Made by a program: the position numbers and the translations under genes. A DNA stretch of 15,078 nucleotides from contig SKOL01000577.1 in NCBI GenBank assembly GCA_007120055.1, forward strand, positions 1-15,078, in the 5' to 3' direction. Below, in pieces: positions 5,764 through 13,208 of this stretch; within the stretch, counting starts at the first letter, position 1; each line of letters begins with the position of its first letter. This DNA comes from Anaerobacillus sp. (GTDB lineage Bacteria; Bacillota; Bacilli; Bacillales_H; Anaerobacillaceae). The notes beneath the pieces are model-generated. The model worked only from the letters and a program-made list of their open reading frames with translations. It was not told the origin of the DNA and did no database searches.

Positions 5764-6486
5764 TTATATATATTCGTACTGCACGACATATTCTTGTTTC
5801 TCGATTAGACTTTCAATTTCTTCATATTCTCGTTTTTCGATCGGACGAAACTGTACATAATCACCAGCCTTAAATAATGATGGTTGCTGGCGACTACCAT
5901 CGTATAAAACTAGTGGAGTTCGCCCAATAATTTGCCAGCCACCAGGTGTTTCTAAAGAATAAATTCCGGTTTGCTCGCCTGCGATGCCAACAGAACCCGC
6001 TGGCACTAAGGGACGAGGAACTGACAATCTTGGTGTGCTAATTGCCGTCGACATCCCCCCCATATACGGAAATCCAGGTGTAAAACCGAGCATATAAATC
6101 AAGTATTCTCCAGAAGTGTGAATTTCGATTACCTCTTCAACCGTCAAGTTATTGTGCGAAGCTACTTGATCAATGTCAGGACCAAGTTTACCACCATAAC
6201 AAACTGGAATTATGACACGCCTTGCTTTTGGAAGCGACACTTTATCAAGCTTAGAAAGGAGGCCACTTAAATCAAGAACAAGGCGATTATATGATGTTTT
6301 TGTCGGTTGATAATATACCGTCACTGCCGTATAACTTGGTGACCATTCAACGATACCTTTAGGCGGTTCCTCTTTTAGCCATTCACAAAAACTACGGATT
6401 TTTCGATTTACCTCTGTGGAAATCGTATCTCCAAAAGCAATTCGAACAGCCGAGTCTCCTAGAGGAGAACATCTTTGTTCAGCCAA
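5764..6486 (-). CDS. pxpB: 5-oxoprolinase subunit B (KipI family)
   Basis: A cytoplasmic protein of 240 residues. It has the N-terminal PLGDSAVRIAFG, the middle IP-CYGG--GPD--VA, the GFTPGFPYMGGM motif, RL--PRP-VPAGSVGIAG, QTGIY--ETPGGW-IIGRTP, and the end F-AGDYVQF-PI. These are diagnostic of the KipI/PxpB allophanate-hydrolase-like subunit. The frame also opens with GTG at 6495, but that codon is part of the ribosome site AAGGAG. The TTG at 6486 lies 8 nt behind it and restores the family length, so I take TTG as the start. It follows the transporter gene by 25 bp. In B. subtilis KipI also inhibits the sporulation kinase KinA; whether that applies here cannot be read from sequence. Confidence 0.9.
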   Translation of the reverse strand: MAEQRCSPLGDSAVRIAFGDTISTEVNRKIRSFCEWLKEEPPKGIVEWSPSYTAVTVYYQPTKTSYNRLVLDLSGLLSKLDKVSLPKARRVIIPVCYGGKLGPDIDQVASHNNLTVEEVIEIHTSGEYLIYMLGFTPGFPYMGGMSTAISTPRLSVPRPLVPAGSVGIAGEQTGIYSLETPGGWQIIGRTPLVLYDGSRQQPSLFKAGDYVQFRPIEKREYEEIESLIEKQEYVVQYEYI

Positions 6487-6511
6487 CTTTTTCACTCCTT
6501 ATCATTGCTAA

Positions 6512-7741
6512 TTAAAATAATTGTGGAATCATTTGAATTAATGTACGTACACCTAAATATGCTGTTAAAACAACTACAATTCCACCGAATGCTGTTAACC
6601 ATACCGGGTGTTTGTAATCACCGATAATTGATGTTTTGTGTGCCGCTAATAAGATAGATCCTAATGTTAAAGGTAAAATTAAGCCGTTAAATGCACCTGC
6701 TAAGATAAGTAATGCGACTGGACGACCGACCACTGCAAAAACAGCTGTTGAAAATACGATAAAACCAATAACCCAATAGTTACGATTTTTTTCAATCGAT
6801 TTATGGAACGTCGTTAAAAACGAAACAGATGTGTAAGCCGCTCCAATCACTGAAGTAATCCCTGCCGCCCATAGAACAAGTCCAAATAATCGTAATCCAA
6901 CTTCACCAGCAGCTGCTTGGAAAACTGAACCTGTCGGGTTATCGGCAGCTAACGCCACTCCACCTGATACAACTCCTAAAACGGCTAAGAATAGTAACAC
7001 ACGCATAACAGACGCAATAACAATCCCGTTAATCGCTGTATTTGTTACTTGTCTTAAATTTTCTTTTCCACTAATACCAGCGTCTAAAAGACGGTGTCCA
7101 CCTGCAAATGTAATATAACCACCAACAGTACCACCAACAATAGTAATGATTGCCAACATATCTACTTGAATAGGTGCAACGGTTCTTATAACCGCCTCAG
7201 CATATGGCGGCTTACTTACGAACATAACGTAAGCAGTTAAAAGAATCATTAATGCTCCTAAATATCTTACAACTTTATCCATTGCGACATTTGCTTGTTT
7301 AAATGAGAAAATAATAATACAAATAGCCCCTGTCATAACTGCACCGATCCTTGGATCAAAACCTAACAATGCATTAACACCTAAACCACCACCGGCAACA
7401 TTACCAATGTTAAACGCGAGTCCACCAAGAACAATAAAAAAGGCAACTACATAACCTAACCCAGGTAAAACTGCGTTTGCAATATCTTGACCACGTTTTT
7501 CTGATACAGCAATAATTCGCCAAATATTAACTTGAGCACCAATATCTAAAATAATTGACGCTAAAATGACGAAGGCAAAACTTGCAAGTAACTGTTCTGT
7601 AAATACAGCTGTTTGTGTTAAAAATCCTGGTCCAACTGCCGACGTTGCCATCAAGAAAGCTGCACCCATCATTGCACTTAACCGTTCTTTTGGGGTCATG
7701 CTCTTATTTGTTAAATCATCCTTCACTACTTTTTCATTCAC
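6512..7741 (-). CDS. ycsG: NRAMP-fold membrane transporter of the 5-oxoprolinase operon (YcsG-like)
   Basis: A polytopic membrane protein of 409 residues with about 11 hydrophobic segments. It belongs to the NRAMP superfamily and resembles B. subtilis YcsG, which is also linked to ycsF/kip genes. The GTG start at 7741 has AAAGGGTG about 7 nt upstream. Where true metal-transporting NRAMPs carry DPGN in helix 1, this protein has GPGF (37-40). Where they carry M-P-H in helix 6, it has AGGHR (213-217). The residues that coordinate manganese or iron are therefore missing. Because it is first in the pxp operon, I infer that it imports 5-oxoproline or a related compound rather than a metal ion. The annotation 'manganese transporter' would be misleading. 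It is preceded by a sigma-54 promoter. Confidence 0.82.
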   Translation of the reverse strand: MNEKVVKDDLTNKSMTPKERLSAMMGAAFLMATSAVGPGFLTQTAVFTEQLLASFAFVILASIILDIGAQVNIWRIIAVSEKRGQDIANAVLPGLGYVVAFFIVLGGLAFNIGNVAGGGLGVNALLGFDPRIGAVMTGAICIIIFSFKQANVAMDKVVRYLGALMILLTAYVMFVSKPPYAEAVIRTVAPIQVDMLAIITIVGGTVGGYITFAGGHRLLDAGISGKENLRQVTNTAINGIVIASVMRVLLFLAVLGVVSGGVALAADNPTGSVFQAAAGEVGLRLFGLVLWAAGITSVIGAAYTSVSFLTTFHKSIEKNRNYWVIGFIVFSTAVFAVVGRPVALLILAGAFNGLILPLTLGSILLAAHKTSIIGDYKHPVWLTAFGGIVVVLTAYLGVRTLIQMIPQLF

Positions 7742-7778
7742 TTTATCTCACCCTTTCGACTTTTATACTAATAAAAGT

Positions 7779-7794
7779 TGCAAGAAATGTACCA
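7779..7794 (-). promoter_or_regulatory. Sigma-54 (-24/-12) promoter of the ycsG-pxpBAC operon
   Basis: The minus strand reads TGGTAC-ATTTC-TTGCA (7794-7779). It matches the sigma-54 consensus TGGCAC-N5-TTGCW at all but one base and keeps the essential GG-N10-GC spacing. It lies 38 bp before the GTG of the transporter gene, which leaves a short leader. A gene for a sigma-54 activator is directly upstream. This combination makes the call strong without any search. Confidence 0.82.
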
Positions 7795-7868
7795 ACTTTT
7801 AAAAAAGTCTTTATTTTCTGTAAAATCGTTAGGTCGTCCTGAAATATAACAATTTTACAAACATTCAG

Positions 7869-7891
7869 GTGTTTTTAGTGATTAAAAACAC
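7869..7891. promoter_or_regulatory. Candidate enhancer (upstream activating) site for the sigma-54 regulator
   Basis: GTGTTTTTA (7869-7877) and TAAAAACAC (7883-7891) form a perfect 9-bp inverted repeat with a 5-bp centre. It sits about 100 bp upstream of the -12 element, the usual distance for an NtrC-type enhancer. A second, looser inverted repeat, CCTGAA (7838-7843) and TTCAGG (7864-7869), adjoins it. No T run follows on the minus strand, so a terminator for the preceding gene is less likely. Confidence 0.6.
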
Positions 7892-7932
7892 ATGAAAGAA
7901 TTGAGCGTTTTCACACACTTTGTGCATTTTCG

Positions 7933-9300
7933 CTACACACGATTGCTCATCTTATCCAAACGGCGCTGTAATGCAAAACGACTCATTCCAAGAAGCTCCG
8001 CACTTTTTGAGATATTCTGATCTGTTTGATTTAATGCTTTTTTTATATACATGTTTTCTACTTTTTCTAGTTCGTGTTTTAGTGAAAAGCCTTTCGAAAA
8101 AGGTAACTGTTGATTGCTATTGCTACTTTCTTGTTTATCTAATTGCAACAACTTCGGTAACGTTACTCCTGCTTCATACAAAACGACATACCTTTCCATT
8201 ACATTACGAAGCTCTCTTACATTTCCTGGCCAATTATATTGGAGCAAAGTTTGTAAATCCTCTTTGTGTAACGGTGGAGGAAACTTTCCTAGGCGCTTTG
8301 AAAACTCGTAAACATAATGCTTGCTAATCGGTTCAATATCTTCTATCCGCTCTTTCAACGGTGGTAATTGAAGTGGAATCACGTGCAAACGATAATATAA
8401 ATCAGAACGAAACGAGCCTGCCTCTACTGCTTTTTGCAAAGAACGATTCGTCGCAGCAATAATTCGCAAATTTGTCGTTAAATTTTCAAATCCACCAACA
8501 CGACGAAAACTACCATCCTCTAGTAATCTCAAAATTTTCACTTGAATATCAAGAGGCATTTCACCAATTTCATCTAGAAATAATGTCCCCCCATTTACAA
8601 CTTCAACGATCCCCTTTTTTCGTTCGACCGCACTTGTAAAAGAACCTTTCTCGTGCCCAAACAATTCACTTTCAATGAGGTGAATTGGTAATGCACCACA
8701 ATTTAATGCCATAAACGGTTTTGTAGCGCGAAGGCTCTCTTGATGGATTAGTCTTGCTATCACTTCTTTTCCTGTACCTGTCTCTCCTTGAATTAATACC
8801 GTTGTATCTGTTGTAGACGCTAATGCAACTTTTTTAATAACATTTTGCATTTGCTTTGACTTTGCTATGAATGTTTGTTCTTCCAGTCGTTCACCTAAGT
8901 CAGTCTCAGCTTTATTGAATACATCTTCTAGTCGCTCAATTTTCTCAAATGCTTTATCTACTTGTTCAACAAGTTCTTGAAAATCGAAAGGTTTGCTAAT
9001 AAATTCACAGGCTCCGCCTTTTATTGCCTTCATAATAGAATCTGGACTATCATAGGCCGTCATAATTATTACTTGTATATGAAACCATCGTTCTTTCATC
9101 TCATATAAAAACTCAAGGCCGTTCCCGTCTGGTAGGCGTACATCTAGTAATACTACATGTGGTTGAAACATTTCGATCTCGCTTTCACCTTTTTCTAGCG
9201 TATCTACCGCTTGTACATAATAACTACAATCTTGCAATCCTGCTTTTAATGAAAGCCGTATCGCTTGTTCATCTTCAATAATCAATATGCGTTTCTCCAC
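7933..9300 (-). CDS. NtrC-family sigma-54-dependent response regulator
   Basis: 455 residues in three domains. The receiver (1-120) has the acidic pocket ED at 9-10, phospho-acceptor D53, T81 and K103. The AAA+ activator (about 145-375) has Walker A GETGTGKE at 172-179, [10 protein letters not shown] before the sigma-54 loop, Walker B LFLDEIGE with D243-E244, and the [10 protein letters not shown] helix. A Fis-type helix-turn-helix occupies the last 50 residues ([19 protein letters not shown]). The loop that touches sigma-54 is GSFTSA (219-224) rather than the usual GAFTGA; the Thr is kept. The GTG start at 9300 follows the kinase stop with a 1-bp gap, so the pair is co-translated. Its evident target is the sigma-54 promoter 140 bp downstream of its own stop, before ycsG-pxpBAC. 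That link is inferred from position. Confidence 0.93.
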   Translation of the reverse strand: MEKRILIIEDEQAIRLSLKAGLQDCSYYVQAVDTLEKGESEIEMFQPHVVLLDVRLPDGNGLEFLYEMKERWFHIQVIIMTAYDSPDSIMKAIKGGACEFISKPFDFQELVEQVDKAFEKIERLEDVFNKAETDLGERLEEQTFIAKSKQMQNVIKKVALASTTDTTVLIQGETGTGKEVIARLIHQESLRATKPFMALNCGALPIHLIESELFGHEKGSFTSAVERKKGIVEVVNGGTLFLDEIGEMPLDIQVKILRLLEDGSFRRVGGFENLTTNLRIIAATNRSLQKAVEAGSFRSDLYYRLHVIPLQLPPLKERIEDIEPISKHYVYEFSKRLGKFPPPLHKEDLQTLLQYNWPGNVRELRNVMERYVVLYEAGVTLPKLLQLDKQESSNSNQQLPFSKGFSLKHELEKVENMYIKKALNQTDQNISKSAELLGMSRFALQRRLDKMSNRV

Positions 9301-9301
9301 T

Positions 9302-10948
9302 TTAACCGTTCCCTTCTAGCAATATTTTTACGACCGTACCATTTCCCACTTCACTTTCTACTTTTATTTCCCCATTATTTTGCACTAACAGCTGTTCAAC
9401 AACCGCTAAACCTAACCCCGTTCCTTTCGTGTTTGTCGTAAAAAATGGGTAAAAGATTTTTGATATATGCTCTTTTTCAATTCCTTTACCATTATCAATA
9501 ATAGAAACTTCTACTTTTTCTGAAATATTTTTAACAGTAATGCGAATTGTTCCTTCACTCTCAATAGCATTAATCGCATTTAGTAAGAGATTAAGTAATA
9601 TTTGCTTCAAATGATCTTCATCGACAAAAACATATTGAAACTCATTTACTGCTAAGACGATCTTAATATTTCGATCTTCAAAAATTTTTTTTAACATAGA
9701 TCCTATTTCTAAAGTCACTTTTTTAACATTAACCCTTTGTTTCTTTGCTTGCTTTGGCCGAGCAAAATTTAACATTTTAGATAATGACTCGTTTAGGCGA
9801 TTAATTTCATCTTCTAACAGTGCAAACAGTTCCTTATCCTCATCTACAAGGTTTAACCTCTTTTTTAGTACTTGGGATGTCGTCTTCATTCCTGCTAACG
9901 GGTTTCTAATTTCATGGGTAATTTGTGCAGTTAATTCCCCGATCGAAGCTAACCGGTGTAATACTTCCATTCGTTTTTCAACTTGAACCTTTTCCGTCAC
10001 ATCTTCTGCCGTCCCAAGAACACCAATCACTTCATTTTTTTTGGAAATTAGAGGAACTTGCCGTACTGAGAATGTTTGTTCTTTCCCCTGATTTTGAAAT
10101 GTCCATTGCATTGGTTCAGCGTCTGAACATAACATTTTTTCTACCCACTCTTCCATTCGCTGTTCAAGCTCGGGGCTATTTTTGCAAAGCGTTTTCCATC
10201 GATCATTTCGATAAATGGTTTGATCCGTAAACTTTTTTGTATAAACACCAATAAACGTACTAGCTAGAATTTGCTCTTGAAATGTCTTTAAACGTTCTAA
10301 ATATTGTTGCTTCTTAGATAAAGTGTCGACCATATCTCCTAAATGATCACCAAGCACTCGAATTTCATCTTCGCGGTCTTCTACATATTCTATTGGTAAG
10401 TTAGCTTTTTTCCCTTCTCCTATTTCACGACAATAGTCTGCTAACTTTTGAATCGGCTTTGATAAATGGTGTGAAAGTAAAACTGTACTTTGAACAGCTA
10501 TAATAACAGCAATCATTACGACGATAATTGTGTATTTTTGAATTTGTAACAGTTCGTTCGTCCATAACGTCATTGATAGCGGCAATATAAAGGCTGTCCC
10601 ATCAATACCTGCTTTGGAATAAACCCATTCAGATGTAGTAAATCTACTATTTTGAAGGTACCAACCTTCTTCACTTATTTCATGATCTCGTATTAATTGA
10701 AGATGATCATTTCTCTTCATCAAATTTACTTTTTCATAGGCATTTTCTTTAGTGGTCCCATTCGTGATGAGATAGTCATAGACAGCAACGACTTGTAAGA
10801 CTTCATCCTCTCCTTTTTGAAGAAGTTGGTTTTTATAAGATGAAAAAGCAAACCAATAAGAGATGATCCCTGTCACGATAATAGGAATAGTAACAACCAG
10901 TATAAATGAAGTGAGCATCTTTCTTTCAATTGAATGCTTTATTTTCAC
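9302..10948 (-). CDS. Membrane sensor histidine kinase paired with the sigma-54 regulator
   Basis: 548 residues. Membrane spans at about 12-34 and 139-158 enclose an extracytoplasmic sensor region of roughly 100 residues that I do not recognise. A HAMP segment follows (about 159-212), then a divergent PAS-like domain (about 222-325), the phospho-acceptor H345 in ITHEIRNP, and a HATPase domain with N457 in LLLNLLLNAINAI-type context, D486 in DNGKGI, and GTGLGL at 510-515. This is the NtrB/PhoR-like architecture usual for partners of sigma-54 activators. The start is GTG, overlapping the symporter stop as GTGA, and the stop is directly followed by the regulator. Kinase, symporter and regulator are therefore one translational unit. 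The ligand is unknown; 5-oxoproline is the inferred candidate. Confidence 0.92.
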   Translation of the reverse strand: MKIKHSIERKMLTSFILVVTIPIIVTGIISYWFAFSSYKNQLLQKGEDEVLQVVAVYDYLITNGTTKENAYEKVNLMKRNDHLQLIRDHEISEEGWYLQNSRFTTSEWVYSKAGIDGTAFILPLSMTLWTNELLQIQKYTIIVVMIAVIIAVQSTVLLSHHLSKPIQKLADYCREIGEGKKANLPIEYVEDREDEIRVLGDHLGDMVDTLSKKQQYLERLKTFQEQILASTFIGVYTKKFTDQTIYRNDRWKTLCKNSPELEQRMEEWVEKMLCSDAEPMQWTFQNQGKEQTFSVRQVPLISKKNEVIGVLGTAEDVTEKVQVEKRMEVLHRLASIGELTAQITHEIRNPLAGMKTTSQVLKKRLNLVDEDKELFALLEDEINRLNESLSKMLNFARPKQAKKQRVNVKKVTLEIGSMLKKIFEDRNIKIVLAVNEFQYVFVDEDHLKQILLNLLLNAINAIESEGTIRITVKNISEKVEVSIIDNGKGIEKEHISKIFYPFFTTNTKGTGLGLAVVEQLLVQNNGEIKVESEVGNGTVVKILLEGNG

Positions 10949-12378
10949 GATTTAAACTCTCCCTTACGTCGTAGCATGACAAATACGAGTCCAGAAATAA
11001 TTAATGATGGTACAACTGGCTGAATATAAAACTGCAGTGAATCAGGAATTAAAAACAACCAAATATTATAGCAAACTAATCCTACACCAATCGAATACAT
11101 AGCACCTTTTCGAGTTGCATTTTTCAAAAACAACCCTCCAAAAAGTGGAAAAAAGAACGTTACGGCAATTATTCCCCATATTTGCCCACTAAAAGCAACA
11201 AGTTCACTTAGCGGTCGTAACGCAACAAGTAGTGAGCCAAATGAAAAAATAACAACTGACCATTTATTCAATGACAACCGCTGACGTTCTCCTAACTTCC
11301 CTTTCGCTAAGCGCTCATAAAAATCATATACAAAGCTGCTACAAAGAATTAGTAATTGTGAATTTGCCGTTGAAACACATGCTGCAACAATACTCATTAA
11401 AATCCAACCTTTAAGTGGCGAATCAAAAACTTCATGAATTAATAAAGGCAGTAACTCATCACTATCAGTAAAAACTCTCTCTTCAAATATAACAATTGAG
11501 CCAAAGCCGATAACGATTGTAGCCGCATAGACAATTCCTAAAATTAAAGTACTCAAGCCAACCATACGGATCGCTACTTTCGTTGAAGAAGCAGATAATA
11601 ATCTTACTGCATATTGAGGGTTTGCTGCTAAACCAAGCCCAAGTGAGAAAAACGCACTAATGAAAATAATGATTGTTCCAAGTCCTTCTGGGAATAGTGT
11701 AAACAATCTCACGACTTCCTCATTTTTTTGAGTCTCAATAATTGAAGTATGAATGGATAAAAATCCCCCTGTATGTTGAAGTACATAATATGTAGCCATA
11801 GAAATACCGGTAATTATAAGAAAAAAGTTGAATACATCTGTCCGTGCAACTGAAATAAGCCCTCCATATGTCGTATACAAAAGAAACATAAAGACGAATA
11901 CAACTGCAACAGTATACGGAATATCTAACATATATGAAACCACTATACCGAAACCACGAATTTGGATTGCAATATAAAGTATATAGCTAACAATTAAAAC
12001 AACACTCGTTAACACTTGTAAACTTTTACTATTATACCTTTTATAGAAAAACTCCGGGATCGTCAAAATCTCATATTCTCGTAATTTTTTTGCCATTAAA
12101 ATTAAAAAAATAGAGCCGAGAAACCAGCATATAACGGTTGTAAAAATAATTGAATATCCATTTTCATAAATAAGAGCGGGAATCCCAAGCATTGAAGCGG
12201 CACTAAACCAAGTAGCAGAAAACGTGCAAATACTTAAAAAAATTCCTAAAGAACGGCTTGCTACATAATAATCACTTACTGTTTCCGAACGATTTATACC
12301 TTCTTTCCCGAGATATAAAATGACAATAATATAAATAAAAAAGAACCCTAAATAATAAAATGGTTCAAACAACGTCAT
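10945..12378 (-). CDS. Sodium:solute symporter family protein, part of the sensor operon
   Basis: About 477 residues with some 13 hydrophobic segments, in the sodium:solute symporter (SSF, LeuT-fold) family. Recognisable are the N-terminal SDYYVASRSLG, TFSATWFSAASMLGIP in the helix that lines the ion and substrate sites, the EILTIPEFFYKRYNS loop, TYGGLISVARTDVFN, and the LAANPQYAVRLLSA and ACVSTANSQLLI segments. Two ATGs in tandem (12381, 12378) follow AAGGGGG; the second has the better spacing, so I give it. The gene overlaps the small membrane protein upstream by 14-17 nt and the kinase downstream by 4 nt. Transported solute cannot be read from sequence. Its place in an operon with a sensor kinase suggests either uptake of the inducer or a direct part in signalling. 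Confidence 0.88.
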   Translation of the reverse strand: MTLFEPFYYLGFFFIYIIVILYLGKEGINRSETVSDYYVASRSLGIFLSICTFSATWFSAASMLGIPALIYENGYSIIFTTVICWFLGSIFLILMAKKLREYEILTIPEFFYKRYNSKSLQVLTSVVLIVSYILYIAIQIRGFGIVVSYMLDIPYTVAVVFVFMFLLYTTYGGLISVARTDVFNFFLIITGISMATYYVLQHTGGFLSIHTSIIETQKNEEVVRLFTLFPEGLGTIIIFISAFFSLGLGLAANPQYAVRLLSASSTKVAIRMVGLSTLILGIVYAATIVIGFGSIVIFEERVFTDSDELLPLLIHEVFDSPLKGWILMSIVAACVSTANSQLLILCSSFVYDFYERLAKGKLGERQRLSLNKWSVVIFSFGSLLVALRPLSELVAFSGQIWGIIAVTFFFPLFGGLFLKNATRKGAMYSIGVGLVCYNIWLFLIPDSLQFYIQPVVPSLIISGLVFVMLRRKGEFKS

Positions 12379-12478
12379 CATCTCCCCCTTTTCTAATTAA
12401 AAACTCTGCTAAAAAATAAGGGGTGATAACACATATAATGAATACTAGACTAGTAATTATGATCGTTTTTAAAGGCAT
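12365..12478 (-). CDS. Small single-span membrane protein (symporter accessory protein)
   Basis: A 37-residue protein starting MPLKTIIITSLVFIICVITP. It has one hydrophobic helix (about residues 4-28), a basic turn (IRKGG) and an acidic tail (DDDVV). The frame is open further upstream, but the preceding residues are not protein-like in context. ATG-12478 has AGGA about 9 nt upstream, so I chose it. Its stop codon lies inside the start of the symporter gene, a strong sign of coupled translation. Very small proteins of this type encoded just before SSF symporters are annotated as symporter small accessory proteins, and I recall the same arrangement in other Firmicutes. A role in folding or stability of the symporter is inference. 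Confidence 0.72.
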   Translation of the reverse strand: MPLKTIIITSLVFIICVITPYFLAEFLIRKGGDDDVV

Positions 12479-12503
12479 AACGACACATCCTATTTTTATT
12501 TTC

Positions 12504-12509
12504 ATTATA
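12504..12509 (-). promoter_or_regulatory. Candidate -10 element for the symporter-kinase-regulator operon
   Basis: The minus strand has a perfect TATAAT at 12509-12504, 26 nt before the accessory-protein ATG, just after the desR terminator. No good -35 is visible at 17 bp. No sigma-54 element was found here, so the sensor operon is probably transcribed by sigma-A. Confidence 0.35.
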
Positions 12510-12524
12510 ATTAATATTTTCAAA

Positions 12525-12559
12525 TAATAAAAGCGCTCCATACAAAATGGATCGCTTTT
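12525..12559 (-). terminator. Intrinsic terminator after desR
   Basis: AAAAGCGCTCCAT (12529-12541) pairs with ATGGATCGCTTTT (12547-12559), 12 of 13 positions matched, around an ACAAA loop. Read on the minus strand it ends in CTTTTATTATTTG. It separates the des-desK-desR unit from the symporter operon. Confidence 0.75.
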
Positions 12560-12608
12560 CAACACTTATTAAATATCCAATATTATAAAAAACGACAACA
12601 TAAACCCT

Positions 12609-13208
12609 TTATTTAAACCAGCCCTTCTCCTTAAACCGGGTAATTGCTTCGATCCGATTACTAACATCTAGTTTGTCTAAAATCGAAGAGACGTAATTGC
12701 GAACAGTGCCTGTTGTGATGAAAAGCTGTCCTGCGATATCTTTAGTACTTTTACCTTCAGACATTAAAACAAGCACTTCGCTTTCACGTTCGGTTAATGG
12801 ATTTTCTTCATTATAAACTTCATCAACTAACTCTGATGCATAAATGCGGCGCCCTTCCATCACTTTTCGGATCGCACTTGCTAACTCTTCGCTCGGGCTA
12901 TCTTTTAACATATAGCCACGAACACCTGCTTTCACAGCTCGAGCAAAATAGCCAGAGCGAGCAAATGTGGTTAAAATAATAACTTTGCAACTTGAATCTT
13001 TTAATTGTTCAGCGGCATCAAGACCACTTAGTCCTGGCATTTCAATATCCATGATACAAATATCTGGTTGATGCTTATTAACAAGTTTCACTGCATCTGT
13101 CCCATTATTTGCTTTGCCGACAACTGACATATCATCCTCTAAATCAAGCAAAGAAGCAAGTGCGCCTAATAACATTTTTTGATCTTCAGCAATGACAATT
13201 TTAATCAT
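12609..13208 (-). CDS. desR: DesR, LuxR/NarL-type response regulator of membrane fluidity
   Basis: 199 residues, the same length as B. subtilis DesR. The receiver domain has the acidic pair E8-D9, phospho-acceptor D54 in MDIEMPG, T-T-FARSGYF around the switch residue, and K in MLKDSPSEEL. The C-terminal LuxR-type domain has LTERESEVLVLMSEGKSTKDIA and the recognition helix TTGTVRNYVSSILDKL. Known role in the family: when phosphorylated by DesK in a stiffened membrane, two DesR dimers bind upstream of des and activate it. The ATG overlaps the desK stop as ATGA. The gene is followed by its own terminator. The target site upstream of des lies beyond the window. Confidence 0.93.
   Translation of the reverse strand: MIKIVIAEDQKMLLGALASLLDLEDDMSVVGKANNGTDAVKLVNKHQPDICIMDIEMPGLSGLDAAEQLKDSSCKVIILTTFARSGYFARAVKAGVRGYMLKDSPSEELASAIRKVMEGRRIYASELVDEVYNEENPLTERESEVLVLMSEGKSTKDIAGQLFITTGTVRNYVSSILDKLDVSNRIEAITRFKEKGWFK

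Noticed and set aside
6512..7741. Simple label 'manganese/iron transporter' for the NRAMP-fold protein
   Set aside because: The DPGN and MPH metal ligands are not present, and the operon context is amino-acid-derived carbon and nitrogen use.
12365..12565. 66-residue version of the small membrane protein
   Set aside because: Its upstream part runs through the desR terminator hairpin and the -10 element. The 37-residue form has its own ribosome site and fits the accessory-protein size.
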